Positions 1 to 6,242 of a stretch of 12,901 bases of DNA are shown one piece after another. This stretch comes from Candidatus Kaiserbacteria bacterium (GTDB lineage: Bacteria > Patescibacteriota > Minisyncoccia > Phycocordibacterales > UBA2100). Positions within the stretch are counted from its first letter, which is position 1. Each line of letters opens with the position of its first letter. Where the stretch lies: positions 1-12,901 of the forward strand of contig JALWJR010000059.1 of the NCBI GenBank assembly GCA_026996985.1, read 5' to 3'. Both the position numbers and the translations under genes were made by a program. Under the pieces are notes generated by a model that was not told the DNA's origin, made no database searches, and saw nothing but the letters and a program-made list of their open reading frames with translations.

Positions 1-1548
1 AAATCTCCTCAAACGCTTAACAAAAACGGAAAGCGCTTTGTAATCTGTCAGATTCAAACTTTTCAAAAACTTTTCATCAAGCAAAATTTCATGCAAAGAC
101 TTCTCACTTTTTCTATAAGCTTTTATTACTTTGTATATATCAAGCTCATCCAAATTTACAAATTCCAAATGCAAAGCCTTTGCCAATTTCTCATCTTCAC
201 CAAAGTTTGCAACGGCTTCAAGTAAAGTAAGCAGTTTTTTGATATCTTTATCATCCAGCGCGTTTGTATTTGATTCTATATTAAACGGTACCCCTTCTTT
301 AAGCAGGGCTTTTGCAAAAATTTCCGTATCGGCATTTGTTCTGCATAAAATAGCGATTTCCGATTTATCAACCTCCTCTTCAATTAAAGCTTTTACTTTT
401 TTTGCAATATACAAAGCTTCTTGTTCATCGGTTTCAAACTCCAGAAAATTGACAGCGCTTTTAAAGTTTACCTGTGAACTTAATTTTGCTCCCAGAGCTT
501 CCGTAGAATGCGAATTTTCAATTAAACTGTAAGATGCGTCAAGAATTTCTTGACCGCTTCTGTACGAATGCTCCAACTCTACGATTGTTACATTGTTAAA
601 TTTTCTTTGAAAATAAACAAAATTTTCAACAGAAGCGCCTTGGAAACGATAAATTGCTTGTTTTGCATCCCCTACTATGAATAAATTTGGCGAGTCATGA
701 AAATCTGTCAGCAATTCAAGCAATCTGTTTTGCGCATCGTTTGCATCTTGATGCTCGTCGGCCAAAACATATAAAAATTGCTCCTGTATTTGCATTTTGA
801 AATTCTCATCTTTTTCAAATGCTTCAATTAACTGCAAAATCATATCTTCAAAGTCATAGAGTTTTTCTGCAATAAGTGCCTGTTCATATTTTTGATAGAT
901 TTCCGCCAACTCTTTTGTTTTTTCTATCTTTTTTTGTAAAGGAGCGTATTTTGATTTTATTTTCCCGGTTTTTTCGTCAACCAAATCGGAAATGGCGTTA
1001 AATTTTTTCTCTTCCGCCAGTATTGCTTTTTTTAATTCCGAAGGAGAGACGGTATCTCTTTTTAAAGACGAGATGGCGCTCATTATCTCTTTCAAGTAAG
1101 CATGATTATCATAGAAAGGTTTTAATTCTTTGTATTTACCTTCGTCTAAAATTTTCACCAAAAGAAGAAGTTTCTCCATATCCGTCATCGGAGATGATGT
1201 TATAAGTCTTTCAAAATGTTCCGGATATCTTTGAATTATTGAGTTTGCAAATCCGTGAAAAGTGCTTATTTTAACTTTATAACCTTCTTTACCTATTAAT
1301 TTGACAAGCCTGTTTTTCATGTTGCTTGCCGCAGCTTCCGTAAATGTTAAAGCCAAAATGGCATCGGCCGGAGTATCGGTTTGTTTTAAAATGTTTGCAA
1401 TTCGTAAAGTGAGAATTTGCGTTTTTCCGGTTCCCGGACCGGCAACAACCATTACAGGACCTTCAATGGTATCAACCGCGCGCCTTTGATTGGCGTTTAG
1501 CATTTTATACGCTTTGGTAAACTCCGGGGTGACTTTTATTTTTGTCAT
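1..1548 (-). CDS. uvrD: UvrD/PcrA-type superfamily 1 DNA helicase, N-terminal 516 residues (3' end outside window)
   Basis: ATP-driven 3'-5' DNA helicase of the UvrD/PcrA/Rep family, which acts in excision repair and in clearing replication obstacles. The reading frame is open from an ATG at 1548 to the left edge, giving 516 codons; the C-terminal 2B and motif V-VI part is missing from the window. Visible motifs are a Q motif around Q21, Walker A GPGTGKT at 37-43, motif Ia LTFTEAAA at 67-74, TFHGF at 96-100, Walker B DEHQD at 264-268 and motif III GDAKQAIYRFQG at 293-304. DEHQD replaces the commoner DEYQD or DEFQD, with the catalytic D-E kept. It starts 23 bases after the stop of the small carbonic-anhydrase-like gene, with no SD, so it is probably the third gene of an operon with that gene and the Nudix gene. 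UvrD versus PcrA cannot be decided without the C-terminus. Confidence 0.95.
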   Translation of the reverse strand, partial: MTKIKVTPEFTKAYKMLNANQRRAVDTIEGPVMVVAGPGTGKTQILTLRIANILKQTDTPADAILALTFTEAAASNMKNRLVKLIGKEGYKVKISTFHGFANSIIQRYPEHFERLITSSPMTDMEKLLLLVKILDEGKYKELKPFYDNHAYLKEIMSAISSLKRDTVSPSELKKAILAEEKKFNAISDLVDEKTGKIKSKYAPLQKKIEKTKELAEIYQKYEQALIAEKLYDFEDMILQLIEAFEKDENFKMQIQEQFLYVLADEHQDANDAQNRLLELLTDFHDSPNLFIVGDAKQAIYRFQGASVENFVYFQRKFNNVTIVELEHSYRSGQEILDASYSLIENSHSTEALGAKLSSQVNFKSAVNFLEFETDEQEALYIAKKVKALIEEEVDKSEIAILCRTNADTEIFAKALLKEGVPFNIESNTNALDDKDIKKLLTLLEAVANFGEDEKLAKALHLEFVNLDELDIYKVIKAYRKSEKSLHEILLDEKFLKSLNLTDYKALSVFVKRLRRF

Positions 1549-1571
1549 AAACCAGATAAACAAAAGGCAAG

Positions 1572-1973
1572 TTATTTGCGACAAACTTCCTTTACCTCCC
1601 AGTTTTTGGGATCTTCATCTCCACCTACAAAAACCCCTGCAACAACATCAAAAATATTTAAAGAAGCGATTCTGTCAACTGCTTTTTGAATATCCTTTTC
1701 GTGCTCCGTGTCCGTCACCGGATTTCCTGCGCAAGATGTATGCCCAACAACTATCGCAACTTTAGATCCGTGTCCTTCGGTTGAAATTTTGGCCATTGTC
1801 TCTGTAACATAGTTGCTCTCGGGAGTGTTCTCTGCCAGCTGTTTGTCCATTCCGGGAAGTGTTAATGTGTCGGCAAAGTCAATATTGAAATTGTCTTTTG
1901 CCCACAGAAAAGCTTTTTCTTGTACTCTTCCGTCCATGCAATTGAATATCGTGCAAAAATTTCCTTCGCTCAT
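1572..1973 (-). CDS. small beta-carbonic-anhydrase-like protein (133 aa)
   Basis: A short protein keeping the beta-class carbonic anhydrase metal site: C12-M-D14-G-R16 fits the C-x-D-x-R motif (zinc Cys plus Asp-Arg dyad), and H78-T-S-C81, within VVGHTSCAGN, fits H-x-x-C (the other two zinc ligands). The 66-residue spacing between C12 and H78 is near the family's usual 55-60. At 133 residues it is much shorter than typical beta enzymes (about 200-220), and it lacks the usual N-terminal arm. CO2 hydration is therefore plausible but unproven; a zinc-binding protein with another role is possible. The ATG lies 9 bases after the Nudix stop, and uvrD follows by 23 bases, so the three are likely cotranscribed. 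No SD precedes it. A second protein with the same CMDGR and HTSC signatures is encoded at 2512-3285. Confidence 0.75.
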   Translation of the reverse strand: MSEGNFCTIFNCMDGRVQEKAFLWAKDNFNIDFADTLTLPGMDKQLAENTPESNYVTETMAKISTEGHGSKVAIVVGHTSCAGNPVTDTEHEKDIQKAVDRIASLNIFDVVAGVFVGGDEDPKNWEVKEVCRK

Positions 1974-1982
1974 ATTTTTACA

Positions 1983-2432
1983 TTATTTGTTAATTTTTTC
2001 TCTTTTTTGCTCTTGCAAATCAAACAAGAAGTTTCTGGCTTTATCAACCAAAAGAGCCGTATCAACAAAAGTAACTCTTCCTATGGCTTCATAGGTTAAA
2101 AGCCAAGCGTAATCTGTCAGTTCATCGTTTAGTGTAACGTCTTTATTTTTAGCTTCCGCTAAAAAGTAAGTCACTTCTTTTTCTCTTCCGTCTGAGAGTT
2201 TGTAACTAATTTTCTCTTCAAAACCGTCGTAGATTTTTAAGTCAGATATACCCACCTCTTCTTTCGTTTCGCGAGCGGCCGCTTGAATTAAACTCTCTCC
2301 TTGTTCTACGTGTCCTTTTGGAAATCCCCAGTTGTTGTGCGCCCTGTCTTTTACAACCAAAAACAAAGGAGCTGAAGACTCATCTTGTCTGAAAAAGATT
2401 ATAAAACCTGATGCTTGGACTTTTTCACTCAT
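1983..2432 (-). CDS. Nudix hydrolase, diadenosine tetraphosphatase-like
   Basis: Cleaves nucleoside diphosphates linked to another group. With the ATG at 2432 as residue 1 (149 aa), the Nudix box spans about residues 40-62: G40, five residues, E46, seven residues, R54-E55, then E58-E59-x-G61, which are the Mg-binding helix residues. The WGFPKGH sequence leading into the box is typical of the Ap4A hydrolase (NUDT2-like) branch, so dinucleoside polyphosphate cleavage is the likely activity. This is a family-based inference; MutT-like or RNA-cap activity cannot be excluded. An in-frame TTG two codons upstream (2438) is rejected: a TGATATTAT extended -10 box ends six bases before the ATG at 2432, so transcription should begin at that ATG. 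It is the first gene of an operon with the small carbonic-anhydrase-like protein (9-base gap) and uvrD. Confidence 0.9.
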   Translation of the reverse strand: MSEKVQASGFIIFFRQDESSAPLFLVVKDRAHNNWGFPKGHVEQGESLIQAAARETKEEVGISDLKIYDGFEEKISYKLSDGREKEVTYFLAEAKNKDVTLNDELTDYAWLLTYEAIGRVTFVDTALLVDKARNFLFDLQEQKREKINK

Positions 2433-2447
2433 AGACAAATAATATCA
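2433..2447 (-). promoter_or_regulatory. extended -10 promoter of the Nudix operon, predicted leaderless
   Basis: Reading the minus strand, TGA followed by TATTAT (2447-2439) is a TGn-extended -10 box. Exactly six bases separate it from the ATG at 2432, placing the expected +1 on the A of the start codon. No SD is present. No good -35 box at 16-18 bases is seen, consistent with an extended -10 promoter. Confidence 0.6.
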
Positions 2448-2469
2448 CAATTTCTTAGTTTTAAAAAAT

Positions 2470-2504
2470 CAAAAAACCCTGCGCGCCAAATATGCGCGCA
2501 GGGT
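2470..2504 (-). terminator. intrinsic terminator after the 257-aa carbonic-anhydrase-like gene
   Basis: A perfect 11-bp GC-rich stem (2476-2486 pairing with 2494-2504, ACCCTGCGCGC) closes a 7-base loop. On the minus strand it is followed directly by a run of T, and it starts 8 bases after the TAA at 2512-2514. The plus-strand side also has six T after the stem, so it may work weakly in both directions. It separates this gene from the Nudix operon. Confidence 0.9.
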
Positions 2505-2511
2505 AAGTTTT

Positions 2512-3285
2512 TTAACTTGAGGTTGTCGTTGAAACGTTTACTATCTCAAAAGGAGGAATTGCTCCGGAGTAAAACTCTTTCGGAAATAAATCCCGATACT
2601 CTGAAAAAAGCAAAATAGGCGGAGTTACTCTCCCCGCTTTTAAATTGTTGTCAATAATTGCCGCAGCTTTTGCCAAAAACTCACTTCGTTTTCCTTTAAG
2701 TGGAAATATTCCGAAAGCTTTTCCGTCAAAATAAGGCGCGTACTGTGATACGGTTACGCCAAAAAATATCGCGCTTTCGGTATGCTCTTTTGGAGCAAAT
2801 GGCAAACGCCCCTTCTCTTTCTCACGCTTATAGCCTTCTTGAATTGAGGCAAACAGTGTTCTCTGCTCAGCAGACAAAAGCGCATCAGAGCCGAAAACCA
2901 TCTCTCCGGTGTCTACATTGTATCCCACAGTGACCGCTTTGGCAGACACTTCATGTTTGAGAGCATGTCTGTTGAACACGTCAGTCTGCGCTAGAGCGGT
3001 TTTTTGCGCGAGTGAGTCGTTCTCATCATGAGCTGCGCAACTCGTGTGATAGGAGAAAACACACAATTTTGCTCCAAGGGCTTTTGCTGTTTTTATAGCC
3101 GAGATATTTTCAATAACACCTCCCGGGGTTTTAACCACGAATAGCTCTCCCGGTTTAAATCCGCAAGCCCTTGAGAGTCCAACTCTCCCGTCCATGCATT
3201 CAAAAACAACAATTTCAGGATTGTTGTCTTCAGTTTTGTTTTGCGCAATCGCCTGGAGTGTGTGCAAGAAAAATTCTCTATCCAT
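2512..3285 (-). CDS. beta-carbonic-anhydrase-like protein with C-terminal extension (257 aa)
   Basis: Residues 24-85 carry beta-carbonic anhydrase landmarks: C30-M-D32-G-R34 (C-x-D-x-R) and H80-T-S-C83 (H-x-x-C), giving the Cys-His-Cys zinc set and the Asp-Arg dyad at nearly the standard spacing. KTPGGVIEN at about 52-60 sits where classical enzymes have R-N-A-G-N. The last ~160 residues are not recognised; they include a GYNVDTGEM segment and a basic stretch of about 15 residues. The start is the ATG at 3285 rather than the in-frame TTG at 3315, because a strong GGAGG lies 8 bases before the ATG. The gene has its own promoter just past the malic enzyme stop and a strong terminator, so it is monocistronic. 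By eye it looks more GC-rich than malic enzyme. Enzymatic activity is inferred; a non-catalytic zinc protein is the alternative. Confidence 0.75.
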   Translation of the reverse strand: MDREFFLHTLQAIAQNKTEDNNPEIVVFECMDGRVGLSRACGFKPGELFVVKTPGGVIENISAIKTAKALGAKLCVFSYHTSCAAHDENDSLAQKTALAQTDVFNRHALKHEVSAKAVTVGYNVDTGEMVFGSDALLSAEQRTLFASIQEGYKREKEKGRLPFAPKEHTESAIFFGVTVSQYAPYFDGKAFGIFPLKGKRSEFLAKAAAIIDNNLKAGRVTPPILLFSEYRDLFPKEFYSGAIPPFEIVNVSTTTSS

Positions 3286-3293
3286 CTGTCCTT

Positions 3294-3298
3294 CCTCC
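3294..3298 (-). promoter_or_regulatory. Shine-Dalgarno site fixing the start at 3285
   Basis: GGAGG on the minus strand, 8 bases before the ATG at 3285. It rules against the in-frame TTG at 3315, which lies upstream of the site. Confidence 0.85.
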
Positions 3299-3325
3299 AC
3301 TTTTTTGAGGTGCAAACTGCCGAAG

Positions 3326-3354
3326 AGAATATCATATGTTTAGAATAATGACAA
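3326..3354 (-). promoter_or_regulatory. promoter of the 257-aa carbonic-anhydrase-like gene
   Basis: TTGTCA (3354-3349), a 17-base spacer, then TATTCT (3331-3326) preceded by TGA as an extended -10. The predicted +1 near 3319 gives a leader of about 34 bases containing the GGAGG site. The -35 box touches the malic enzyme stop codon region (3356-3358), with no terminator between the genes, so read-through is possible. Confidence 0.6.
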
Positions 3355-3355
3355 T

Positions 3356-4510
3356 TTACTCTTTTGTTTTTGCAACTTCTTCTACGGCAGAAGCTACCGC
3401 ATCCGGAGCTTGTCTGTTAAACGGATCCGGGATTATCTTATCCGGAGTCGGACTTTCAACCAAAGAAGCAAGCGCCTCCGCCGCTTTAAGTTTCATTTCG
3501 GTTGTAATTTTTTTGGCACCCGAGTTCAGAGCTCCTTTGAAAATTCCGGGAAATACCAAAACATTGTTGATTTGGTTTGGGTAATCGCTTCTTCCTGTTG
3601 CAACTATGAAAGCCCCGGCTTCTTTTGCATCTTGCGGGTCAATTTCAGGAATTGGATTTGCAAGCGCAAAAACAATCGGATTGTCAGCCATACGTTTTAC
3701 CTGCTCTTTTGTCAATACATTTCCAACCGATACACCGATGAATACATCTGCTCCGTCTATAACCTCATTGAGTCCTCCGCAAATTGAAGATATACTGCAA
3801 CATGCCAACAACTCTTTTTGCGCCTCATTTAAATCGTCTCTACATTCCGAGACCAGCCCTCCCGAGTCTGTGATGTAACTTTTCGGAAAACCCGCATCAG
3901 TTAAAAGTTTTGCTATCGCAACTCCCGCGGCGCCGGAACCGTTTATAACGATTTTTAAATCTTCTTTTTTCTTTTTTACGATTTTAAGAGCATTAATAAG
4001 CCCGGCAAGAACCACTATTGCCGTTCCATGCTGGTCATCATGAAAGACCGGAATGTCCAGCTCTTGTGTGAGTCTTTTTTCTATTTCAAAACAGCGCGGG
4101 GCCGATATATCTTCAAGGTTTATTCCGCCGAAAGTCGGAGCGATTGCTTTTACGATTTTTATAATCTCTTCGGTATCTTGCGTGTCAAGCGCAATAGGAA
4201 AAGCGTCAACCCCGGCAAAAGCTTTAAAAAGCGCCGCTTTTCCTTCCATAACCGGCAGAGACGCTTGCGGGCCTATGTTGCCTAATCCCAATACTGCCGA
4301 ACCGTCTGTTACAACGGCCACCGTGTTTTTTGCGGTGGTAAATTCTTTAGCATTTGCACCCTTTTGTATCTCTTGGCAAACTGCGGCAACTCCCGGGCTG
4401 TAAGCTTTTGAAAGGTCTTCTTTATTCTTAAGCGGAACTTTGGGTTCTATTGAAATTTTGCCTTTATATTTTTTATGCAATTCTATGCTTTCTTGAAAAT
4501 AATCACTCAT
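3356..4510 (-). CDS. maeB: malic enzyme (malate dehydrogenase, oxaloacetate-decarboxylating)
   Basis: Converts malate to pyruvate and CO2 while reducing NAD(P). The 384-residue length matches the short bacterial form without a phosphotransacetylase domain. Visible features, numbered from the ATG at 4510, are YSPGV (37-41, holding the catalytic Tyr), catalytic Lys in MEGKA (about 91), the metal site LED (132-134) and FHDDQHGT (157-164), the dinucleotide loop GSGAAG (191-196), ANPIPE (284-289) and NNVLVFPG (315-322). An Asp (about 215) at the end of the second Rossmann strand favours NAD over NADP, by inference. The in-frame TTG at 4546 is rejected because MSDYFQ is a normal family start. No SD is seen; a possible TATAGA box (4525-4520) lies nine bases before the ATG, suggesting a very short leader. 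The neighbouring carbonic-anhydrase-like gene could act on the released CO2. The symbol is by family; maeA or sfcA naming is equally possible. Confidence 0.95.
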   Translation of the reverse strand: MSDYFQESIELHKKYKGKISIEPKVPLKNKEDLSKAYSPGVAAVCQEIQKGANAKEFTTAKNTVAVVTDGSAVLGLGNIGPQASLPVMEGKAALFKAFAGVDAFPIALDTQDTEEIIKIVKAIAPTFGGINLEDISAPRCFEIEKRLTQELDIPVFHDDQHGTAIVVLAGLINALKIVKKKKEDLKIVINGSGAAGVAIAKLLTDAGFPKSYITDSGGLVSECRDDLNEAQKELLACCSISSICGGLNEVIDGADVFIGVSVGNVLTKEQVKRMADNPIVFALANPIPEIDPQDAKEAGAFIVATGRSDYPNQINNVLVFPGIFKGALNSGAKKITTEMKLKAAEALASLVESPTPDKIIPDPFNRQAPDAVASAVEEVAKTKE

Positions 4511-4549
4511 AAGAGCAACTCTATATTTATTTTTTAAAATTTGCAAGTG

Positions 4550-4574
4550 GAAAACCGCCTCCTTTTGAGGCGGT
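4550..4574 (-). terminator. intrinsic terminator after the small membrane protein gene
   Basis: A perfect 8-bp stem ACCGCCTC/GAGGCGGT (4554-4561 with 4567-4574) closes a 5-base loop, lies 7 bases past the TAA at 4581-4583, and is followed on the minus strand by a short TTTTCC tract. The T run is short, so efficiency is uncertain. The malic enzyme start region follows at once. Confidence 0.75.
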
Positions 4575-4580
4575 CTTAAG

Positions 4581-4838
4581 TTAGATTAAGAAAAAATACA
4601 AAACACTCAATATCCCGCCAATTGACAGGATATACCCTATAATATTCGAAAGAGCTTTTCTTGAGCCAAGCAGATATCCTCCCACAAACAGAGCAAATAT
4701 GATCAGGAAAGTGATATCATTTATTTTCTGCTGTGTAAAATTCAATTCTTGCAAATGCGCTGTTAGGGGCAAGATTGCAAAAATGGCGGTTAAAATTGCA
4801 ATCACACCCAAAATAGTGTTTATGGCGCGCAATGACAT
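4581..4838 (-). CDS. small three-helix membrane protein, unknown function (85 aa)
   Basis: Not recognised. Hydrophobic segments at about residues 5-27, 41-57 and 63-84 predict three membrane helices. The polar linker at 28-40 (HLQELNFTQQKIN) and the basic GSRK turn at 58-61 are the only non-membrane parts. The ATG at 4838 is supported by AGGAGG five bases upstream. It lies between rpoD and malic enzyme, with its own likely promoter and terminator, so it is probably transcribed alone. The SD sits in a small hairpin loop abutting the AUG, which may tune translation. No catalytic or binding motif is visible. Confidence 0.75.
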   Translation of the reverse strand: MSLRAINTILGVIAILTAIFAILPLTAHLQELNFTQQKINDITFLIIFALFVGGYLLGSRKALSNIIGYILSIGGILSVLYFFLI

Positions 4839-4853
4839 CTCGACCTCCTCGAG
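4839..4853 (-). promoter_or_regulatory. SD-containing hairpin beside the start of the small membrane gene
   Basis: On the minus strand CTCGA, GGAGG, TCGAG are consecutive: a perfect 5-bp inverted repeat whose 5-base loop is the SD core, ending directly at the ATG (4838). Formation in the mRNA would present or occlude the SD. The effect is inferred. Confidence 0.5.
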
Positions 4854-4883
4854 TTACTGTTACTCTTTGCCGTCCAAAGACAG

Positions 4884-4892
4884 ATTAAATCA
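4884..4892 (-). promoter_or_regulatory. extended -10 promoter of the small membrane gene
   Basis: TGA then TTTAAT on the minus strand is a TGn-extended -10 matching 5 of 6 consensus bases. A weak TTGCTT lies 18 bases upstream. Predicted +1 is near 4877, giving a leader of about 39 bases with the SD. The promoter region contains a direct repeat TTGCTTGA (4897-4890 and 4913-4906). Confidence 0.45.
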
Positions 4893-4913
4893 AGCAATTT
4901 TAAAGTCAAGCAA
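4890..4913. repeat. short direct repeat (8 bp twice)
   Basis: TCAAGCAA occurs at 4890-4897 and 4906-4913, 16 bp apart start to start, just past the rpoD stop and overlapping the promoter of the small membrane gene. It could be a regulator half-site pair or chance; no regulator is known. Confidence 0.3.
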
Positions 4914-4916
4914 ATT

Positions 4917-6170
4917 TTAGGAGGAGTACAGTTCCAGATATTCCGCTTTCGGATGCATGCGAATTTTCTCAAGAGCCTTGGCTTCAATTTGACGAATTCT
5001 CTCGCGAGTAACGCCGAACATTCTACCAACTTCCTCCAGAGTGTAGCAAACTCCGTCTTCGTTTAGACCGTTTCTTAACATTAAGATTTGTCTTTCTTTC
5101 TCGGTTAACGACTCGAGTACTTCTTTTATGTGCTCTGAAAGAATTCTGTCCGAGGCTTTCTTATCTGGCATTTCGGCTTTTTCATCGGCTATAAAATGCC
5201 CCAGAGTGCTTTTGTCTTCATCGTCTCCCACGGGAGATTCAAGTGAGACGGTGCTTTGGCTTATTTTTTGAATGTGATGAATTTTTTCAACATCAAGGTT
5301 CATTTCCGATGCTATCTCCTCCGGCATCGGTTCTCGTCCCAAATGTTGCGCCAGCTCGCGCACCTTTTGTTTATATTTGGCGATGGTTTCAACCATATGT
5401 ACGGGAATACGAATTGTGCGCGATTGATCAGCCAAAGCGCGAGTAATCGCCTGCCTTATCCACCATGTTGCATAAGTTGAAAACTTATACCCTTTTGTGT
5501 GGTCAAATTTATCCACCGCTTTAAAAAGTCCCAAGTTTCCCTCTTGGATCAAGTCAAGCAAAGTCAAATCACTTGAGCGACCAATGTATTTTTTGGCAAT
5601 TGAGACAACAAGACGCAAGTTTGAGCGTGCCAGTATGTTGCGCGCTTCATCATCTCCTTCTTTTATTCTTTGGGCCAACTCTCTTTCTTGTTGTGCGGTC
5701 AACAGAGGGTATTTTCCTATCTCGCGCAAATACATTTGAACGGAATCGCGAGAAGCATCGGAAGCCAAACGTTTTTTTAATTCTTCATCTTCAGATTCAT
5801 GCACCAGCATTCCGCTTGACTCCAGTACGTCAATTCCCGCGGTATTGAAACGCTCATACATCTCCTCAAGAAAGACAACATCATTTTCAATTTCGGGAAA
5901 CTCTTGCAAAATTTCATCGTAAGTTACATATCCTCTCTCGTTTCCTTTTTGCATCAAGTTCTCGGCCTTTTTTTCTCGGTGTTTTTCTTTTGGTGTTAGT
6001 TTGGATTTTTTAACGGTTTTTCGGGATTTGGTTTTGGTTGCAGTTTTTTTGGAAGCGGTTTTTTTTTTTTTTTTAACATCTTTTTTTGAGTCAGCGGTTT
6101 TCTTAGACGCTTTTGTAGAGCGCTTTTTTGTTTCTTTTTTTTTTGTTGTTTTTTTTGTTTTTGTTGCCAT
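4917..6170 (-). CDS. rpoD: primary RNA polymerase sigma factor (sigma-70/RpoD)
   Basis: Directs RNA polymerase to housekeeping promoters. 417 residues. Residues 1-70 form a lysine-rich tail with 30 Lys. Residues 70-135 resemble region 1.1. Region 1.2 begins near 142 (DSVQMYLREIG). Region 2 spans about 175-255, with the -10 recognition segment YATWWIRQAITRAL at 233-246. Region 3 follows with PVHMVETI at 256-263. Region 4 holds the -35-binding helix-turn-helix TLEEVGRMFGVTRERIRQIE at 377-396. All core regions are complete, so it is the primary sigma, not an alternative one. The ATG at 6170 is preceded by a good TTGCAA/TATAGT promoter but no SD; the short leader is nearly all hairpin. The tail is encoded by A-rich DNA including 16 consecutive A, a slippage risk. 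It follows dnaX, with its promoter in the intergenic space. Confidence 0.98.
   Translation of the reverse strand: MATKTKKTTKKKETKKRSTKASKKTADSKKDVKKKKKTASKKTATKTKSRKTVKKSKLTPKEKHREKKAENLMQKGNERGYVTYDEILQEFPEIENDVVFLEEMYERFNTAGIDVLESSGMLVHESEDEELKKRLASDASRDSVQMYLREIGKYPLLTAQQERELAQRIKEGDDEARNILARSNLRLVVSIAKKYIGRSSDLTLLDLIQEGNLGLFKAVDKFDHTKGYKFSTYATWWIRQAITRALADQSRTIRIPVHMVETIAKYKQKVRELAQHLGREPMPEEIASEMNLDVEKIHHIQKISQSTVSLESPVGDDEDKSTLGHFIADEKAEMPDKKASDRILSEHIKEVLESLTEKERQILMLRNGLNEDGVCYTLEEVGRMFGVTRERIRQIEAKALEKIRMHPKAEYLELYSS
6059..6074 (-). other. 16-base A tract inside the rpoD coding strand
   Basis: Sixteen consecutive T on the plus strand (A on the coding strand) encode Lys33-37 plus the first base of the Thr38 codon. 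Tracts of this length are prone to polymerase slippage and sequencing error. The frame is intact with exactly 16. Confidence 0.9.
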
Positions 6171-6176
6171 AAGTTT

Positions 6177-6198
6177 AAAAGGCCACTTTGTGGCTTTT
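6177..6198 (-). promoter_or_regulatory. hairpin filling the rpoD leader
   Basis: GCCAC and GTGGC pair across an AAA loop, extended by AAAA/TTTT after a single bulged base. It lies between the predicted rpoD +1 (near 6196) and the ATG at 6170. It also lies 45 bases past the dnaX stop, where it could act as a weak dnaX terminator. Confidence 0.5.
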
Positions 6199-6202
6199 GC
6201 TA

Positions 6203-6230
6203 ACTATAGTACATATATTTAAATTTGCAA
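6203..6230 (-). promoter_or_regulatory. rpoD promoter
   Basis: TTGCAA (6230-6225), a 16-base spacer and TATAGT (6208-6203) on the minus strand. Predicted +1 near 6196, giving a leader of about 26 bases. It begins 13 bases past the dnaX stop. Confidence 0.65.
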
Positions 6231-6242
6231 TACTACCAATCT

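Noticed and set aside
131..532. Plus-strand open frame rich in Ser and Phe
   Set aside because: Antisense shadow of the uvrD coding region, whose helicase motifs are clear on the other strand.
2433..2438. TTG start two codons upstream for the Nudix gene
   Set aside because: It lies within the six bases after the -10 box, before the predicted +1.
3286..3315. TTG start for the larger carbonic-anhydrase-like protein
   Set aside because: The strong GGAGG lies between it and the ATG at 3285, so the ATG is the supported start.
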